Source: Mycobacterium sp. (GTDB taxonomy: Bacteria > Actinomycetota > Actinomycetes > Mycobacteriales > Mycobacteriaceae). Taken from it: a stretch of DNA of 64,000 nt. The notes under the pieces are model-generated. The model had not been told where the DNA came from, ran no database searches, and worked only from the letters and a program-made list of their open reading frames with translations. Shown here piece by piece: positions 1 through 9,112 of this stretch (position 1 is the stretch's first letter; each line of letters begins with the position of its first letter). The position numbers and the translations under genes are program-made. The stretch is from the NCBI GenBank assembly GCA_018401645.1, contig JAGYKK010000012.1:16521-80520 (forward strand), read 5' to 3'.

Positions 1-2
1 AG

Positions 3-992
3 GCCGTCGCTGATGTCGTTGGGACGGTTCTCGAACGCGAAAATAGCTGGGCTGCACTGGTCTCTGGCGGTGTACCCGCGCTTGGAGTGCCGGATCGGCT
101 CGGTGGGGACGGCGTGGGACTTCCTGAGATCGCGACGGCGCTCACCGAGATCGGCAGGCATGGGACGATTTCGCCCGCCCTGGCAACTCTCGGTCTGGGA
201 TTGGTGCCACTGCTGGATTTGGCCACTGAGTCACAGCAGAATCAATTCCTTGACGGCGTTGCAAAGGGCGCGATTCTTACCGCAGCGCTCAACGAACCCG
301 GTGCCGCACTGCCCGACCGACCTGCGACCAGGCTGGTCGACGGTCGTCTCAGCGGCACCAAAATCGTGGTTCCCTATGCCGAACAGGCGAACTGGATGCT
401 GGTCACGACCGACAGTGGTGCCGTGGTGGTCTCACCCAGGGCCGACGGCGTGCGACTAATCGCGACGCCGTCTTCGACCGGGGCTGACGAATATGCCGTC
501 ACCTTTTCTGATGTGGTGGTGGATTCCGATGCGGTACTGGCAGGTGCGACCGCACTACGGGTCAACCAGTTGGTGCTCGGGGCCGCCGGGGCATACGCGG
601 CCGGACTGGTCGCCGGTGCGGTGCGTTTGACTGCCGACTATGTGACCAACCGTCACCAATTCGGCAGGCCGCTAGCCACTTTTCAGGCCGTCTCCGCGCA
701 ACTGGCTGAGATCTACATCGCCTCGCGAACCCTGGATCTGATCTCGACGTCGGTGATCTGGCGTTTGGCCGGGGGCCGCGACGCTGACGCCGATCTCGAC
801 GTGCTGGGTTACTGGCTGACTTCGGAGGCCCCGCCGACGATGCAGACCTGCCATCATTTGCACGGCGGTATGGGGATGGACGTCACCTACCCTATGCATC
901 GGTATTACTCATCGATCAAAGACCTGACCCGCCTGTTGGGCGGACCATCTCATCGACTCGATCTGGTAGGAGCGCAATGTACATCGAACTGA
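3..992 (+). CDS. fadE28: Acyl-CoA dehydrogenase FadE28/ChsE1, 5' end cut by window
   Basis: One subunit of the heterotetrameric ChsE1-ChsE2 acyl-CoA dehydrogenase, which desaturates the last three-carbon cholesterol side-chain thioester (3-oxo-4-pregnene-20-carboxyl-CoA). The frame is open from base 3, so only about ten N-terminal residues are missing; about 329 residues are present. The C-terminal helical domain shows HHLHGGMGMDVTYPMHRYY, typical of acyl-CoA dehydrogenases. In this heterodimeric family one subunit supplies the catalytic base, and here that is the neighbour FadE29. It overlaps fadE29 by 16 bases, so the two are translationally coupled. It is the first visible gene of the igr operon (fadE28-fadE29-chsH2-chsH1-ltp2). 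The operon promoter lies outside the window. Confidence 0.95.
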   Translation, partial: AVADVVGTVLERENSWAALVSGGVPALGVPDRLGGDGVGLPEIATALTEIGRHGTISPALATLGLGLVPLLDLATESQQNQFLDGVAKGAILTAALNEPGAALPDRPATRLVDGRLSGTKIVVPYAEQANWMLVTTDSGAVVVSPRADGVRLIATPSSTGADEYAVTFSDVVVDSDAVLAGATALRVNQLVLGAAGAYAAGLVAGAVRLTADYVTNRHQFGRPLATFQAVSAQLAEIYIASRTLDLISTSVIWRLAGGRDADADLDVLGYWLTSEAPPTMQTCHHLHGGMGMDVTYPMHRYYSSIKDLTRLLGGPSHRLDLVGAQCTSN

Positions 993-2140
993 CACCCGAG
1001 CAACGGCAACTGCAAGCCGAATTCCGGCAGTACTTCCAGAACCTCATCTCCGCCGAGGAAGCCGCCGAGATGGAGGTCGATCGCCACGGTAAGGCCTACC
1101 GGGCGATCATCAGACGGATGGGTTCTGACGGCAAGCTCGGCGTGGGCTGGCCCAAGGAGTTTGGCGGGTTGGGTCTCGGTCCGATCGAGCAGCAGATCTT
1201 CGTCAATGAGGCAGCGCGCGCCGAGGTTCCGCTGCCCGCGGTCACCTTGCAGACCGTCGGCCCGACCCTGCAGACCTACGGCACCGAGTTACAGAAGAAG
1301 AAGTTCCTTCCGGCAATCTTGGCCGGCGAAGTGCACTTCGCTATCGGCTATTCCGAACCGGAGGCCGGCACCGACCTTGCTGCGCTGCGGACCTCGGCGG
1401 TCCGGCACGGTGACGAGTACATCGTCAATGGCCAGAAGATCTGGACCACCGGTGGCCACGACGCCGACTACGTGTGGCTGGCCTGCCGCACCGATCCCGA
1501 AGCGGCCAAGCACAAGGGGATCTCGATCCTCATCGTGGACACCAAAGACCCGGGTTATTCATGGACGCCGATCATCCTCTCCGACGGCGCCCATCACACC
1601 AACGCGACCTACTACAACGATGTCCGAGTACCGGCCGAGATGCTCGTCGGCGAGGAGAATGCGGGTTGGCGGCTCATCACCACGCAGCTCAATCATGAAC
1701 GCGTCATGCTCGGCCCGGCCGGAAAAATTGCCGGGATCTACGATCGGGTTCACGCGTGGGCTTCCAAGCCTCGGGGAAACGGCGTGACGCCGGTCGACCA
1801 GGATGACGTCAAGCGCTCCCTCGGTGAGATCCACTCGATCTGGCGGGTGAACGAGTTGTTCAACTGGCAGGTCGCGTCATCGGGGGACACCGTCGAGATC
1901 GCCGATGCGGCCGCCACCAAGGTGTTCTCCACCGAACGTATTCAGCGAATCGGCCGACTGGCCGAGGAGATCGTCGCCAAATATGGCAACCCAGCCGAAG
2001 GCGAGACCGCCGAACTGTTGAAGTGGCTGGACTCCCACACCAAACGCAATCTGGTGATCACCTTCGGTGGCGGAGTCAACGAAGTGATGCGCGAGCAGGT
2101 TGCGGCAGCGGGCTTGAAGGTGCCGAGGGTTCCACGGTGA
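977..2140 (+). CDS. fadE29: Acyl-CoA dehydrogenase FadE29/ChsE2
   Basis: Partner of FadE28 in the alpha2beta2 dehydrogenase acting on the propionyl-CoA side chain of cholesterol. The protein has 387 residues, normal for the family. The catalytic base is visible as Glu241 in the stretch QLNHERVMLGP, the position known for the M. tuberculosis enzyme. FAD-contact motifs include IGYSEPEAGTDLAALRT near residues 123-139. The ATG at 977 lies inside the end of fadE28. A 17-bp tandem duplication around the stop separates it from chsH2, whereas the other junctions of this operon overlap. Confidence 0.96.
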   Translation: MYIELTPEQRQLQAEFRQYFQNLISAEEAAEMEVDRHGKAYRAIIRRMGSDGKLGVGWPKEFGGLGLGPIEQQIFVNEAARAEVPLPAVTLQTVGPTLQTYGTELQKKKFLPAILAGEVHFAIGYSEPEAGTDLAALRTSAVRHGDEYIVNGQKIWTTGGHDADYVWLACRTDPEAAKHKGISILIVDTKDPGYSWTPIILSDGAHHTNATYYNDVRVPAEMLVGEENAGWRLITTQLNHERVMLGPAGKIAGIYDRVHAWASKPRGNGVTPVDQDDVKRSLGEIHSIWRVNELFNWQVASSGDTVEIADAAATKVFSTERIQRIGRLAEEIVAKYGNPAEGETAELLKWLDSHTKRNLVITFGGGVNEVMREQVAAAGLKVPRVPR

Positions 2141-2157
2141 GCCGGGTTCCACGGTGA
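2127..2157 (+). repeat. 17-bp-period tandem duplication at the fadE29/chsH2 junction
   Basis: The 14-base string GGGTTCCACGGTGA occurs at 2127-2140 and again at 2144-2157. The first copy ends with the fadE29 stop codon. The second contains the GTG start of chsH2. Removing one copy would recreate a GTGA stop/start overlap like the other junctions of the operon, which suggests a recent slippage duplication. Confidence 0.85.
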
Positions 2158-3113
2158 GTGTGGAGCAGATTCAGCAAGCCGCCGAACGCATCAAGGCCGC
2201 GGGCAAGAGCAAGGCCCGCACGGGTCGGCATCCGGTGAATCAGCCGATGGTCGATCATTGGCTGGACGCGATCGGCGACAGAAACCCGATCTACGTCGAC
2301 GACGCAGCAGCGAAAGCTGCCGGGTATCCCGGCGTCGTCGCGCCGCCGGCGATGATCCAGGTTTGGACCATGGCCGGACTCGGCGGAGTGCGCGCCGACG
2401 ACGACCCGCTGGGCAAGATTCTCGGCCTCTTCGACGAGGCGGGCTACATCGGCGTCGTCGCTACCAATTGCGAGCAGACCTATCACCGCTACCTGCGTTC
2501 GGGCGAAGAGGTCAGTGTTACCGCGGAGTTGACCGACGTCGTCGGCCCGAAGCAGACCGCACTGGGTGAGGGCTTTTTCATCACCCAGAAGATCACCTGG
2601 CAATCCGGCGGCGAAGACGTCGCGGAAATGGTCTGGCGGATCATGAAATTCCGGCCACAGGACTCCGAACCTGCTGTCGCAGCGGTACCGGGCGACCTTG
2701 ATCCGGAATCCATGATTCGCCCCGCCGCATCCCGCGATACCCAGTTTTTCTGGGACGGCATCAACGCGCACGAGTTACGTATTCAAAAACTCCCGGACGG
2801 CACACTGCAGCATCCGCCCGCGCCCGCGGTGTGGCAGGACAAAGACGCCGCCGTCGACTACGTCGTCGCCAGTGGCCGTGGAACGGTCTTCAGCTTCGTC
2901 GTTCATCACGCACCGCAGGTACCCGGCCGAACGCTGCCGTTCGTGATAGCGCTGGTCGAACTCTCCGAAGGCGTCCGCATGCTTGGCGAATTGCGCGACG
3001 TCGAACCGGCGAAAGTGGAGATCGGAATGCCCGTCAACGCAACGTTCATCGACTTCCCGGCGGGGGAGAGCGGCCCGGCGTGGACGTTGTACGCGTGGAC
3101 GCCCGCCGGATGA
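2154..3113 (+). CDS. chsH2: MaoC-DUF35 enoyl-CoA hydratase subunit ChsH2
   Basis: Large subunit of the ChsH1-ChsH2 enoyl-CoA hydratase, which hydrates the unsaturated three-carbon side-chain thioester of cholesterol to the 17-hydroxy product. Residues from about 20 to 170 form a MaoC-like hot-dog domain. The remainder is a DUF35 (OB-fold) domain that in characterised systems docks the aldolase Ltp2. The protein has 319 residues, as expected for the two-domain form. The GTG start at 2154 lies in a small duplicated segment. It overlaps chsH1 by four bases (ATGA). Confidence 0.94.
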   Translation: MSVEQIQQAAERIKAAGKSKARTGRHPVNQPMVDHWLDAIGDRNPIYVDDAAAKAAGYPGVVAPPAMIQVWTMAGLGGVRADDDPLGKILGLFDEAGYIGVVATNCEQTYHRYLRSGEEVSVTAELTDVVGPKQTALGEGFFITQKITWQSGGEDVAEMVWRIMKFRPQDSEPAVAAVPGDLDPESMIRPAASRDTQFFWDGINAHELRIQKLPDGTLQHPPAPAVWQDKDAAVDYVVASGRGTVFSFVVHHAPQVPGRTLPFVIALVELSEGVRMLGELRDVEPAKVEIGMPVNATFIDFPAGESGPAWTLYAWTPAG

Positions 3114-3511
3114 GCGCCCCGTCGGTCCGAGTCGGCACCAAGCTTCCGGCGCTTTCGCTGTACGGCGATCCGACATTCATTGTCTCAACGGCAATCGCGA
3201 CCCGCGATTACCAGGATGTCCACCATGACCGCGACAAGGCGCAAGCCAAGGGGTCCAAGGACATTTTCGTCAACATCCTCACCGACACCGGTCTGGTCCA
3301 GCGCTTCGTCACCGATTGGGCCGGGCCCACCGCTGTCATCAGGTCGATCGGCCTGCGACTGGGTGTGCCGTGGTACGCCTATGACACCGTCACCCTCAAC
3401 GGCGAGGTTACCGCTATCGACGACGGACTCATCACGGTGAAAATTGTTGGCAGCAATAGCCTTGGTGATCATGTCGTCGCCACCGCGACGCTCGTCATGG
3501 GAGGTCTCTGA
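3110..3511 (+). CDS. chsH1: MaoC-like hydratase catalytic subunit ChsH1
   Basis: Catalytic hot-dog subunit of the ChsH1-ChsH2 hydratase. The ATG at 3110 overlaps the chsH2 stop (ATGA) and gives 133 residues. The motif RDYQDVHHDRDKA holds Asp33 and His38, which align with the catalytic Asp29/His34 pair reported for the M. tuberculosis protein. The full pair is kept, so the enzyme is expected to be active. The stop overlaps the ltp2 ATG by one base (TGATG). Confidence 0.95.
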   Translation: MSAPSVRVGTKLPALSLYGDPTFIVSTAIATRDYQDVHHDRDKAQAKGSKDIFVNILTDTGLVQRFVTDWAGPTAVIRSIGLRLGVPWYAYDTVTLNGEVTAIDDGLITVKIVGSNSLGDHVVATATLVMGGL

Positions 3512-4680
3512 TGCCCGGCGAACTGTCCGGTAAGGCCGCGATCGCCGGGATCGGCGCGACCGATTTCTCCAAGGACTCTGGCCGCAGTGAGCTGCGCCTT
3601 GCCGCTGAGGCCGTACTGGCCGCACTCGATGACGCGGGTCTGACGCCCGCGGATGTCGACGGCATGGTGACATTCACGATGGATTCGAATACCGAGGTTG
3701 CCGTGGCCCGAGCCACCGGCATCGGGGATTTGAAGTTCTTCTCAAAGATCCACCACGGCGGCGGTGCGGCCTGCGCCACGGTTCAGCAGGCGGCCATCGC
3801 GGTAGCCACCGGCGTTGCGGATTGCGTTGTGGCGTATCGGGCTTTCAACGAACGCTCCGGGATGCGCTTCGGCCAGGTGCAGATGCGGCTGATTCAGGGC
3901 TCGGACTCCACCAGCGTCGACAACTCCTACTCCTACCCGCATGGGTTGACCACACCGGCTGCCCAGGTGGCGATGATCGCCAAGCGCTACATGCACCTGT
4001 CGGGAGCCACCAGCCGAGACTTCGGTGCGATCTCGGTGGCCGACCGCCGGCATGCGGCCAACAACCCCAACGCCTACTTCTACGGCAAGCCGATCACCAT
4101 TGATGACCATCAGAATTCGCGGTGGATTGCCGAGCCGCTGAGGCTGCTGGACTGCTGCCAAGAAACCGACGGCGGGGTAGCCGTCGTCGTCGTGTCGGCG
4201 GAGCGCGCCCGAGACCTCAAACACCGTCCGGCGATCATTGAGGCTGCCTCGCAGGGTTCCAGTCCGGACCAGTATTCGATGGTGAGTTACTACCGGCCCG
4301 AACTGGACGGTCTGCCGGAGATGGGCCTGGTGGGTCGGCAACTATGGGCGCAATCCGGACTCAAGCCGACTGATATCCAGACCGCGATTCTCTACGACCA
4401 TTTCACGCCATTCACCCTGATTCAGCTGGAGGAGTTGGGGTTCTGCGGCAAGGGCGATGCCAGGGACTTCATCGCCGATGGTGCGATCGAGATCGGCGGG
4501 CGACTGCCCATCAATACCCACGGCGGCCAACTCGGCGAGGCCTATATCCACGGCATGAACGGCATCGCCGAGGGCGTGCGCCAGTTACGTGGCACTTCGG
4601 TCAACCAGGTGGACGGTGTCGAACACGTGCTCGTCACCGCGGGTACCGGGGTGCCGACCTCAGGGCTGATACTGGGCTGA
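3511..4680 (+). CDS. ltp2: Thiolase-fold aldolase Ltp2
   Basis: Retro-aldolase that cleaves the hydroxylated side-chain CoA ester made by ChsH1-ChsH2. It releases propionyl-CoA and leaves a 17-keto steroid. It has a thiolase fold of the SCP-x/lipid-transfer type and 389 residues. Signature segments are GIGATDFSKDSGRSELRLAA at the N terminus and INTHGGQLGEAYIHGMNG near the C terminus. It is the last gene of the igr operon, one base overlapping chsH1. It runs convergently with the next gene, 16 bases away, so any terminator must be very compact. Confidence 0.95.
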   Translation: MPGELSGKAAIAGIGATDFSKDSGRSELRLAAEAVLAALDDAGLTPADVDGMVTFTMDSNTEVAVARATGIGDLKFFSKIHHGGGAACATVQQAAIAVATGVADCVVAYRAFNERSGMRFGQVQMRLIQGSDSTSVDNSYSYPHGLTTPAAQVAMIAKRYMHLSGATSRDFGAISVADRRHAANNPNAYFYGKPITIDDHQNSRWIAEPLRLLDCCQETDGGVAVVVVSAERARDLKHRPAIIEAASQGSSPDQYSMVSYYRPELDGLPEMGLVGRQLWAQSGLKPTDIQTAILYDHFTPFTLIQLEELGFCGKGDARDFIADGAIEIGGRLPINTHGGQLGEAYIHGMNGIAEGVRQLRGTSVNQVDGVEHVLVTAGTGVPTSGLILG

Positions 4681-4696
4681 GCCTTTCTTCGCCGTG

Positions 4697-5557
4697 CTAC
4701 GCGGGAACCAACTCCACATCGGAGAGCACCGCAGCATTGTCGCGATGCGGTGCGGTGACGACGCCGACGTAACGATCGCCGTCGGCCCAGACTGCGAGCT
4801 TGAGGTTCTCGCCGGGGAACACCACGCCGGCGAATCTCGCGCCGTAGGCGGCCACCCGGCTCGCATCGGCGTCCAAAATGGTGTCGATCAGTGCCTTGCA
4901 CACCATCCCGTACGTACACAGTCCGTGCAGGATGGGCCGCGGAAAGCCTGCGGCGGAGGCAAATTCGGGATCAGAGTGCAGCGGGTTGCGATCGCCGCAC
5001 AGCCGGTACAGCAACGCCTGCTGCGGCAGCACCGAGATGTCGATCTCGAACTCAGGTGCGCGGGCGGAGGGTTCCACCGAGGTCGATGGGCCTCGTTCGC
5101 CGCCGAATCCACCTTCGCCGCGCGCGAAAATCGACCGCTTCACCGTCCACAGCAGCGTGCCGTCCGGGTCGGTGACAGTCGTCTCATTGACGATGACGGC
5201 AGCCTTGCCCTTGTCCCAGATGTCGGTGATCTTCGTGACTGCGCGGGCGGAGCCATTCGGCGGGAGCGCAGCGGAGACCCGGACCGCCTCGCTGGCATGC
5301 AGGACCCGGCTCAACTCGATCTCGATTCCGGGAAAGCTGACCCTCGGCGCCTCCGTCATGTGGAATGTGGCGGCCACACTGCTGAACGTCGGCAGTACCT
5401 GCGGGGTGTTGTCGGCGACGTATCGCAATTCACGGGAGTTCATCGGATCGCGGCCCGCGCCGAGTGCTAGCTGATAGAGCTGGACATCACTGCTGGTCCA
5501 GGAGAATTCGACCGGGTCGAGTTCCGAGCCCAACGCGACGTCGAGATCGATCGGCAT
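4697..5557 (-). CDS. chsH3: MaoC-family enoyl-CoA hydratase of sterol side-chain oxidation (Rv3538 type)
   Basis: A double hot-dog 2-enoyl-CoA hydratase (286 residues) that in M. tuberculosis (Rv3538; also called Hsd4B or ChsH3) hydrates longer cholesterol side-chain enoyl-CoAs. The C-terminal half shows the MaoC consensus LLYRLCGDRNPLHSDPEFA followed by PRPILHGLCTYG, with the Asp/His pair of R-specific hydratases. I chose the ATG at 5557 because the more distal in-frame start would run into kstD. The start lies two bases from the kstD stop, so the two form one operon driven from the KstR box beyond kstD. Confidence 0.9.
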   Translation of the reverse strand: MPIDLDVALGSELDPVEFSWTSSDVQLYQLALGAGRDPMNSRELRYVADNTPQVLPTFSSVAATFHMTEAPRVSFPGIEIELSRVLHASEAVRVSAALPPNGSARAVTKITDIWDKGKAAVIVNETTVTDPDGTLLWTVKRSIFARGEGGFGGERGPSTSVEPSARAPEFEIDISVLPQQALLYRLCGDRNPLHSDPEFASAAGFPRPILHGLCTYGMVCKALIDTILDADASRVAAYGARFAGVVFPGENLKLAVWADGDRYVGVVTAPHRDNAAVLSDVELVPA

Positions 5558-5558
5558 A

Positions 5559-7271
5559 TCAGTTCGTCCGCGCGCCGGAGCCAGTCGGTGCCGAAACCCC
5601 GGCGAGGTGCAGAGCGGCAAGGTAACCGAAAGTCATCGCCGGTCCGATGGTGCCTCCCGGGCCCGGGTAGGTGTGGCCCATCACCGGCGAACTGACGTTG
5701 CCGGCCGCGTAGAGGCCTTCGATGACCGAGCCGTCGTCGCGCAGCGCCCGCCCGTGTACGTCGGTACGGATGCCACCCTTGGTACCCAAATCGCCGGGCA
5801 CCATCTTGGCCGCGTAATAAGGCGGGTGAGTGAGTTCGCCGAGGTTCGGATTGGGCTTGTTTCGCGGGTCGCCGTAGTAGCGGTCATAGGCGCTCTCGCC
5901 GCGGTGGAAGTCCTCATCCACTCCGGATCGAGCGAAACCGTTGAACCGTTCGACGGTCTCGGCGAACGCTTTGGCGGGCAGGCCGGTCACGGTGGCCAGC
6001 TGATCGAGGGTGTCGGCCTTGACGATCACCCCGGACTCTAGCCACTTCTTCGGAATCCGCTGTCCTGGTTGCAATCCCGCGAAGATAAATCGATCCCGAT
6101 ATTGCTGGTCGAAGATCAGCCATGCCGGGATGTTCTCGCCGGGCCCGTCGCCCTGGCCGTACTCGCCGCCGTACATGCGGTGGCAGGCCTCGACGTAGGG
6201 CATCGATTCGTTCATGAATCGTTGGCCGGACATGTTGACGATGATGGATCCGGGGGAGTTGCGCTCGGACAGAGCGAACCACGGCGCTCCCTCCAGTGGC
6301 ACCGTCGGACCCCACCAGGCGTCCTCCATCAATTCCAATGCGGCGCCCAGTTTTTCCGCCGCGGCAATCCCGTCGCCGGTGTTCGCCTTGGCACCAACTG
6401 TCCAGTCGGTGGTGATGGGTCCGCGCTGGTACTTCACCCGCATCTGTTCGTTGTGCTCGAATCCGCCGCTGCCGAGGATCACGCCTCGGCGGACCCGGAT
6501 CAGGGTGGGATCGGCGGCCTCCGGGCCGGTCATATCTCGCACATAGACGCCTCGGACGACGCCGTCCTCGTAGTAGAGGTCGGTCAGTGCGGTATTCAGC
6601 AGAACCGGAACGCCCGCGTCCTGCAGTCCGATTCGCAGCGGAGCGATCAGTGCCCGGCCCATACCCACGAGATTTTTGCCCCGCATGCCTGCCCACACGC
6701 TTCGGACGCCGACTTTCAAGCTGCGCAGTACTCCGCGTGGATGGCGCTTAAGCTGATTCAGTCGCACATAGTCCTGTTGCATGACAACAACATTGAGCGG
6801 CACCTTGCCGTAGGCAGGCTCCAGGCCGGGCATATCCGGGCCAAGCCTCTTGGCGTCGAACGGTTTGGGTTCGATTGAGCGTCCGCCGGGTCGGCCGCCG
6901 GGAGTCTCGGGGTAGTAGTCGGAATAACCCGGCACCCAGCACATCTCCAGAGGTGTGTTCTGTAAGACGAACGACAGCATCTCCGGAGAACGGTCCAGAT
7001 AGGTGTCGATACGTTCGGGTGCGACCACATCGCCGATGATGGTGTGCAGATAGGTGCGAGCGGCGTCGGCGGTGTCGGTCACACCGTCGCGCTTGAGGAT
7101 CTCGTTGTTCGGGATCCATACGCCGCCGCCCGACCGGGCCGTCGATCCGCCGAAGTGTGGCGCCTTCTCGATCACCACTGCGGAAAGACCCTGGTGAGCG
7201 GCGGTGAGCGCGGCTACCATTCCGGCAGCGCCACTGCCGACGACGATGACGTCGTATTCCTGAACTGTCAT
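5559..7271 (-). CDS. kstD: 3-ketosteroid delta-1-dehydrogenase KstD
   Basis: FAD enzyme that introduces the C1-C2 double bond of 3-ketosteroids (for example AD to ADD). With KshA this triggers opening of ring B. It has 570 residues. The N-terminal dinucleotide fold VVGSGAAGMVAALTAAHQG (Gly12-x-Gly14-x-x-Gly17) is clear, as are the FAD-linked segment GGSTARSGGGVW and the C-terminal GLYAAGNVSSPVMGHTYPGP. A KstR operator lies three bases upstream of its ATG and is shared with the divergent hsaE. It is followed by the hydratase gene with a two-base gap. Confidence 0.96.
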   Translation of the reverse strand: MTVQEYDVIVVGSGAAGMVAALTAAHQGLSAVVIEKAPHFGGSTARSGGGVWIPNNEILKRDGVTDTADAARTYLHTIIGDVVAPERIDTYLDRSPEMLSFVLQNTPLEMCWVPGYSDYYPETPGGRPGGRSIEPKPFDAKRLGPDMPGLEPAYGKVPLNVVVMQQDYVRLNQLKRHPRGVLRSLKVGVRSVWAGMRGKNLVGMGRALIAPLRIGLQDAGVPVLLNTALTDLYYEDGVVRGVYVRDMTGPEAADPTLIRVRRGVILGSGGFEHNEQMRVKYQRGPITTDWTVGAKANTGDGIAAAEKLGAALELMEDAWWGPTVPLEGAPWFALSERNSPGSIIVNMSGQRFMNESMPYVEACHRMYGGEYGQGDGPGENIPAWLIFDQQYRDRFIFAGLQPGQRIPKKWLESGVIVKADTLDQLATVTGLPAKAFAETVERFNGFARSGVDEDFHRGESAYDRYYGDPRNKPNPNLGELTHPPYYAAKMVPGDLGTKGGIRTDVHGRALRDDGSVIEGLYAAGNVSSPVMGHTYPGPGGTIGPAMTFGYLAALHLAGVSAPTGSGARTN

Positions 7272-7273
7272 AC

Positions 7274-7287
7274 TAGAACACGTTATA
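7274..7287. promoter_or_regulatory. KstR operator, kstD/hsaE divergent promoter
   Basis: TAGAACACGTTATA fits the KstR consensus TnnAACnnGTTnnA. It sits immediately before the kstD ATG and 91 bases before hsaE. It should repress both operons until a sterol-derived CoA ester is present. Confidence 0.9.
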
Positions 7288-7378
7288 GAATCGACCCTCT
7301 CGGGCGCTACTGGCCAACCCGGGCTACCGGAAATGTGATGAAAGCCGGTATCAACCGGACGACGATGGGACCTGCGGA

Positions 7379-8164
7379 ATGCTCAGCACTGCTGCCCGTG
7401 CCGAACTTGCCGCAGACCTGGCTGAGGCTGAACGGACCCGGGTCCCGATGAGCCCGCTGATCGTCGCGTACCCCGACATCGACGTTGTCGACGCCTACGA
7501 GATCCAACTGATCAATATCCGGCAGCGGATCGCCGAGGGTGCGGTGGTGGTGGGCCACAAGGTCGGTCTCTCATCTGAGGCGATGCAGAAGATGATGGGG
7601 GTCGACGAGCCCGACTACGGCCACCTGCTCGCCGATATGGAGGTGTTCGAAGACGTCCCGGTCGTCGCGGCGAAATACCTGTTCCCACGGGTGGAGGTCG
7701 AGGTCGGATTCCTCCTCGCCGAGGACCTCCCGGGCGCGGGCTGCACCGAGGACGACGTGCTTGCTGCGACCGCGGCGTTCGCGCCGTCGATCGAACTCAT
7801 CGACACCCGAATCAGGGACTGGAAGATCGCGTTGTGCGACACCATCGCCGACAATGCTTCATCAGCCGGCTACGTGTTGGGGCCGGCACGGGTGTCGCCC
7901 AAGGATGTCGACATCACCGCCATCGACGCGGTCCTGACCCGCAACGGTGACGTGGTGGCTGAGGGCCGCAGCGATGCCGTGCTGGGCAATCCCGTCACCG
8001 CCGTCGCGTGGCTGGCTCGCAAGGTGGACAGCTTCGGGGTCCGGTTGCGGGCCGGTGACATCGTGCTGCCGGGTTCGTGCACTCGGGCCATCGACGCTCG
8101 CCCAGGCGATGAGTTCGTGGCCGACTTCGCTGGCCTGGGCTCGGTCCGACTGTCCTTCGAGTAG
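7379..8164 (+). CDS. hsaE: 2-hydroxyhexa-2,4-dienoate hydratase HsaE
   Basis: Hydrates the 2-hydroxyhexa-2,4-dienoate released from cleavage of sterol ring A to 4-hydroxy-2-oxohexanoate, the HsaF substrate. It has 261 residues and belongs to the fumarylacetoacetate-hydrolase-like MhpD family. Visible family segments are [21 protein letters not shown] and the metal-site region [11 protein letters not shown]. It is first in the hsaE-hsaG-hsaF operon, with an 11-base gap to hsaG, and lies downstream of the shared KstR box. Confidence 0.95.
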   Translation: MLSTAARAELAADLAEAERTRVPMSPLIVAYPDIDVVDAYEIQLINIRQRIAEGAVVVGHKVGLSSEAMQKMMGVDEPDYGHLLADMEVFEDVPVVAAKYLFPRVEVEVGFLLAEDLPGAGCTEDDVLAATAAFAPSIELIDTRIRDWKIALCDTIADNASSAGYVLGPARVSPKDVDITAIDAVLTRNGDVVAEGRSDAVLGNPVTAVAWLARKVDSFGVRLRAGDIVLPGSCTRAIDARPGDEFVADFAGLGSVRLSFE

Positions 8165-8174
8165 GGGAAGAATC

Positions 8175-9112
8175 ATGGGATCGAAGAAAAAGTCGGTCGC
8201 GATCGTCGGCTCGGGCAACATCAGCACCGACCTGTTGTACAAATTGTTGAAGTCGGAGTGGCTTGAGCCCCGGTGGATGATCGGGATCGACCCGAACAGC
8301 GAGGGCCTGGCTCGGGCCCGCAAGCTGGGACTTGAGACCAGTCACGAAGGTGTGGACTGGCTGCTTGCCCAGGAGGACACTCCGGACATGGTGTTCGAGG
8401 CCACATCGGCCTACGTCCACCGGGCGGCGGCAACGCACCGAAGTACCTCGAGGCCGGGATCCTTGCCATCGACCTGACGCCGGAAGCAATCGGTCCGGGC
8501 GTGGTGCCACCGGCGAACCTGCGTTCACACCTTGATGCGCCGAACGTCAACATGGTCACCTGTGGCGGTCAGGCGACGATCCCGATCGTCTATGCGGTGG
8601 CTCGCGCGGTCGCCGATCAAGGAGGCGCCGTGCCGTACGCCGAGATCGTGGCATCGGTGGCGTCGGTCTCTGCGGGCCCTGGCACCCGGGCCAACATCGA
8701 TGAGTTCACCAAGACCACCAGCAGGGGTGTGGAGACCATCGGGGGAGCGGCGCGCGGCAAGGCAATCATCATCCTTAACCCGGCCGACCCGCCGATGATC
8801 ATGCGCGACACGATCTTCTGTGCGATCCCCGAGGATGCCGACACCGATGCGATCGCGGCCTCCATTCGCGACGTCGTCGCCGCGGTGCAGACCTACGTGC
8901 CGGGATACCGATTGCTCAATGAACCTCAGTTCGACGCTCCATCGTTGAACTCAGGTGGCTACGCGATGGTGACGACATTCGTCGAAGTCGAGGGGGCAGG
9001 GGATTATCTGCCGCCCTACGCGGGCAATCTGGATATCATGACTGCGGCCGCCACCAAGGTCGGCGAAGAGATCGCCAAGCAGGCCGCGGTCATCTCGGGG
9101 GGCACACGATGA
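8175..9112 (+). pseudogene. hsaG: Acylating aldehyde dehydrogenase HsaG, interrupted by one frameshift
   Basis: CoA-acylating acetaldehyde/propanal dehydrogenase that converts the aldehyde from HsaF into acyl-CoA; the two enzymes form a substrate-channelling complex. The N-terminal half reads [20 protein letters not shown] (Rossmann motif) through [11 protein letters not shown] in one frame. From [12 protein letters not shown] onward it continues in the frame two bases later, through the catalytic Cys in [12 protein letters not shown] to the stop at 9112. The break is at about 8433-8440, where one added base (a G in CAACGCACC) would restore a protein of about 312 residues. As written the first frame ends after 101 residues. 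Conservation on both sides suggests a very recent lesion or a sequence error. Confidence 0.9.
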
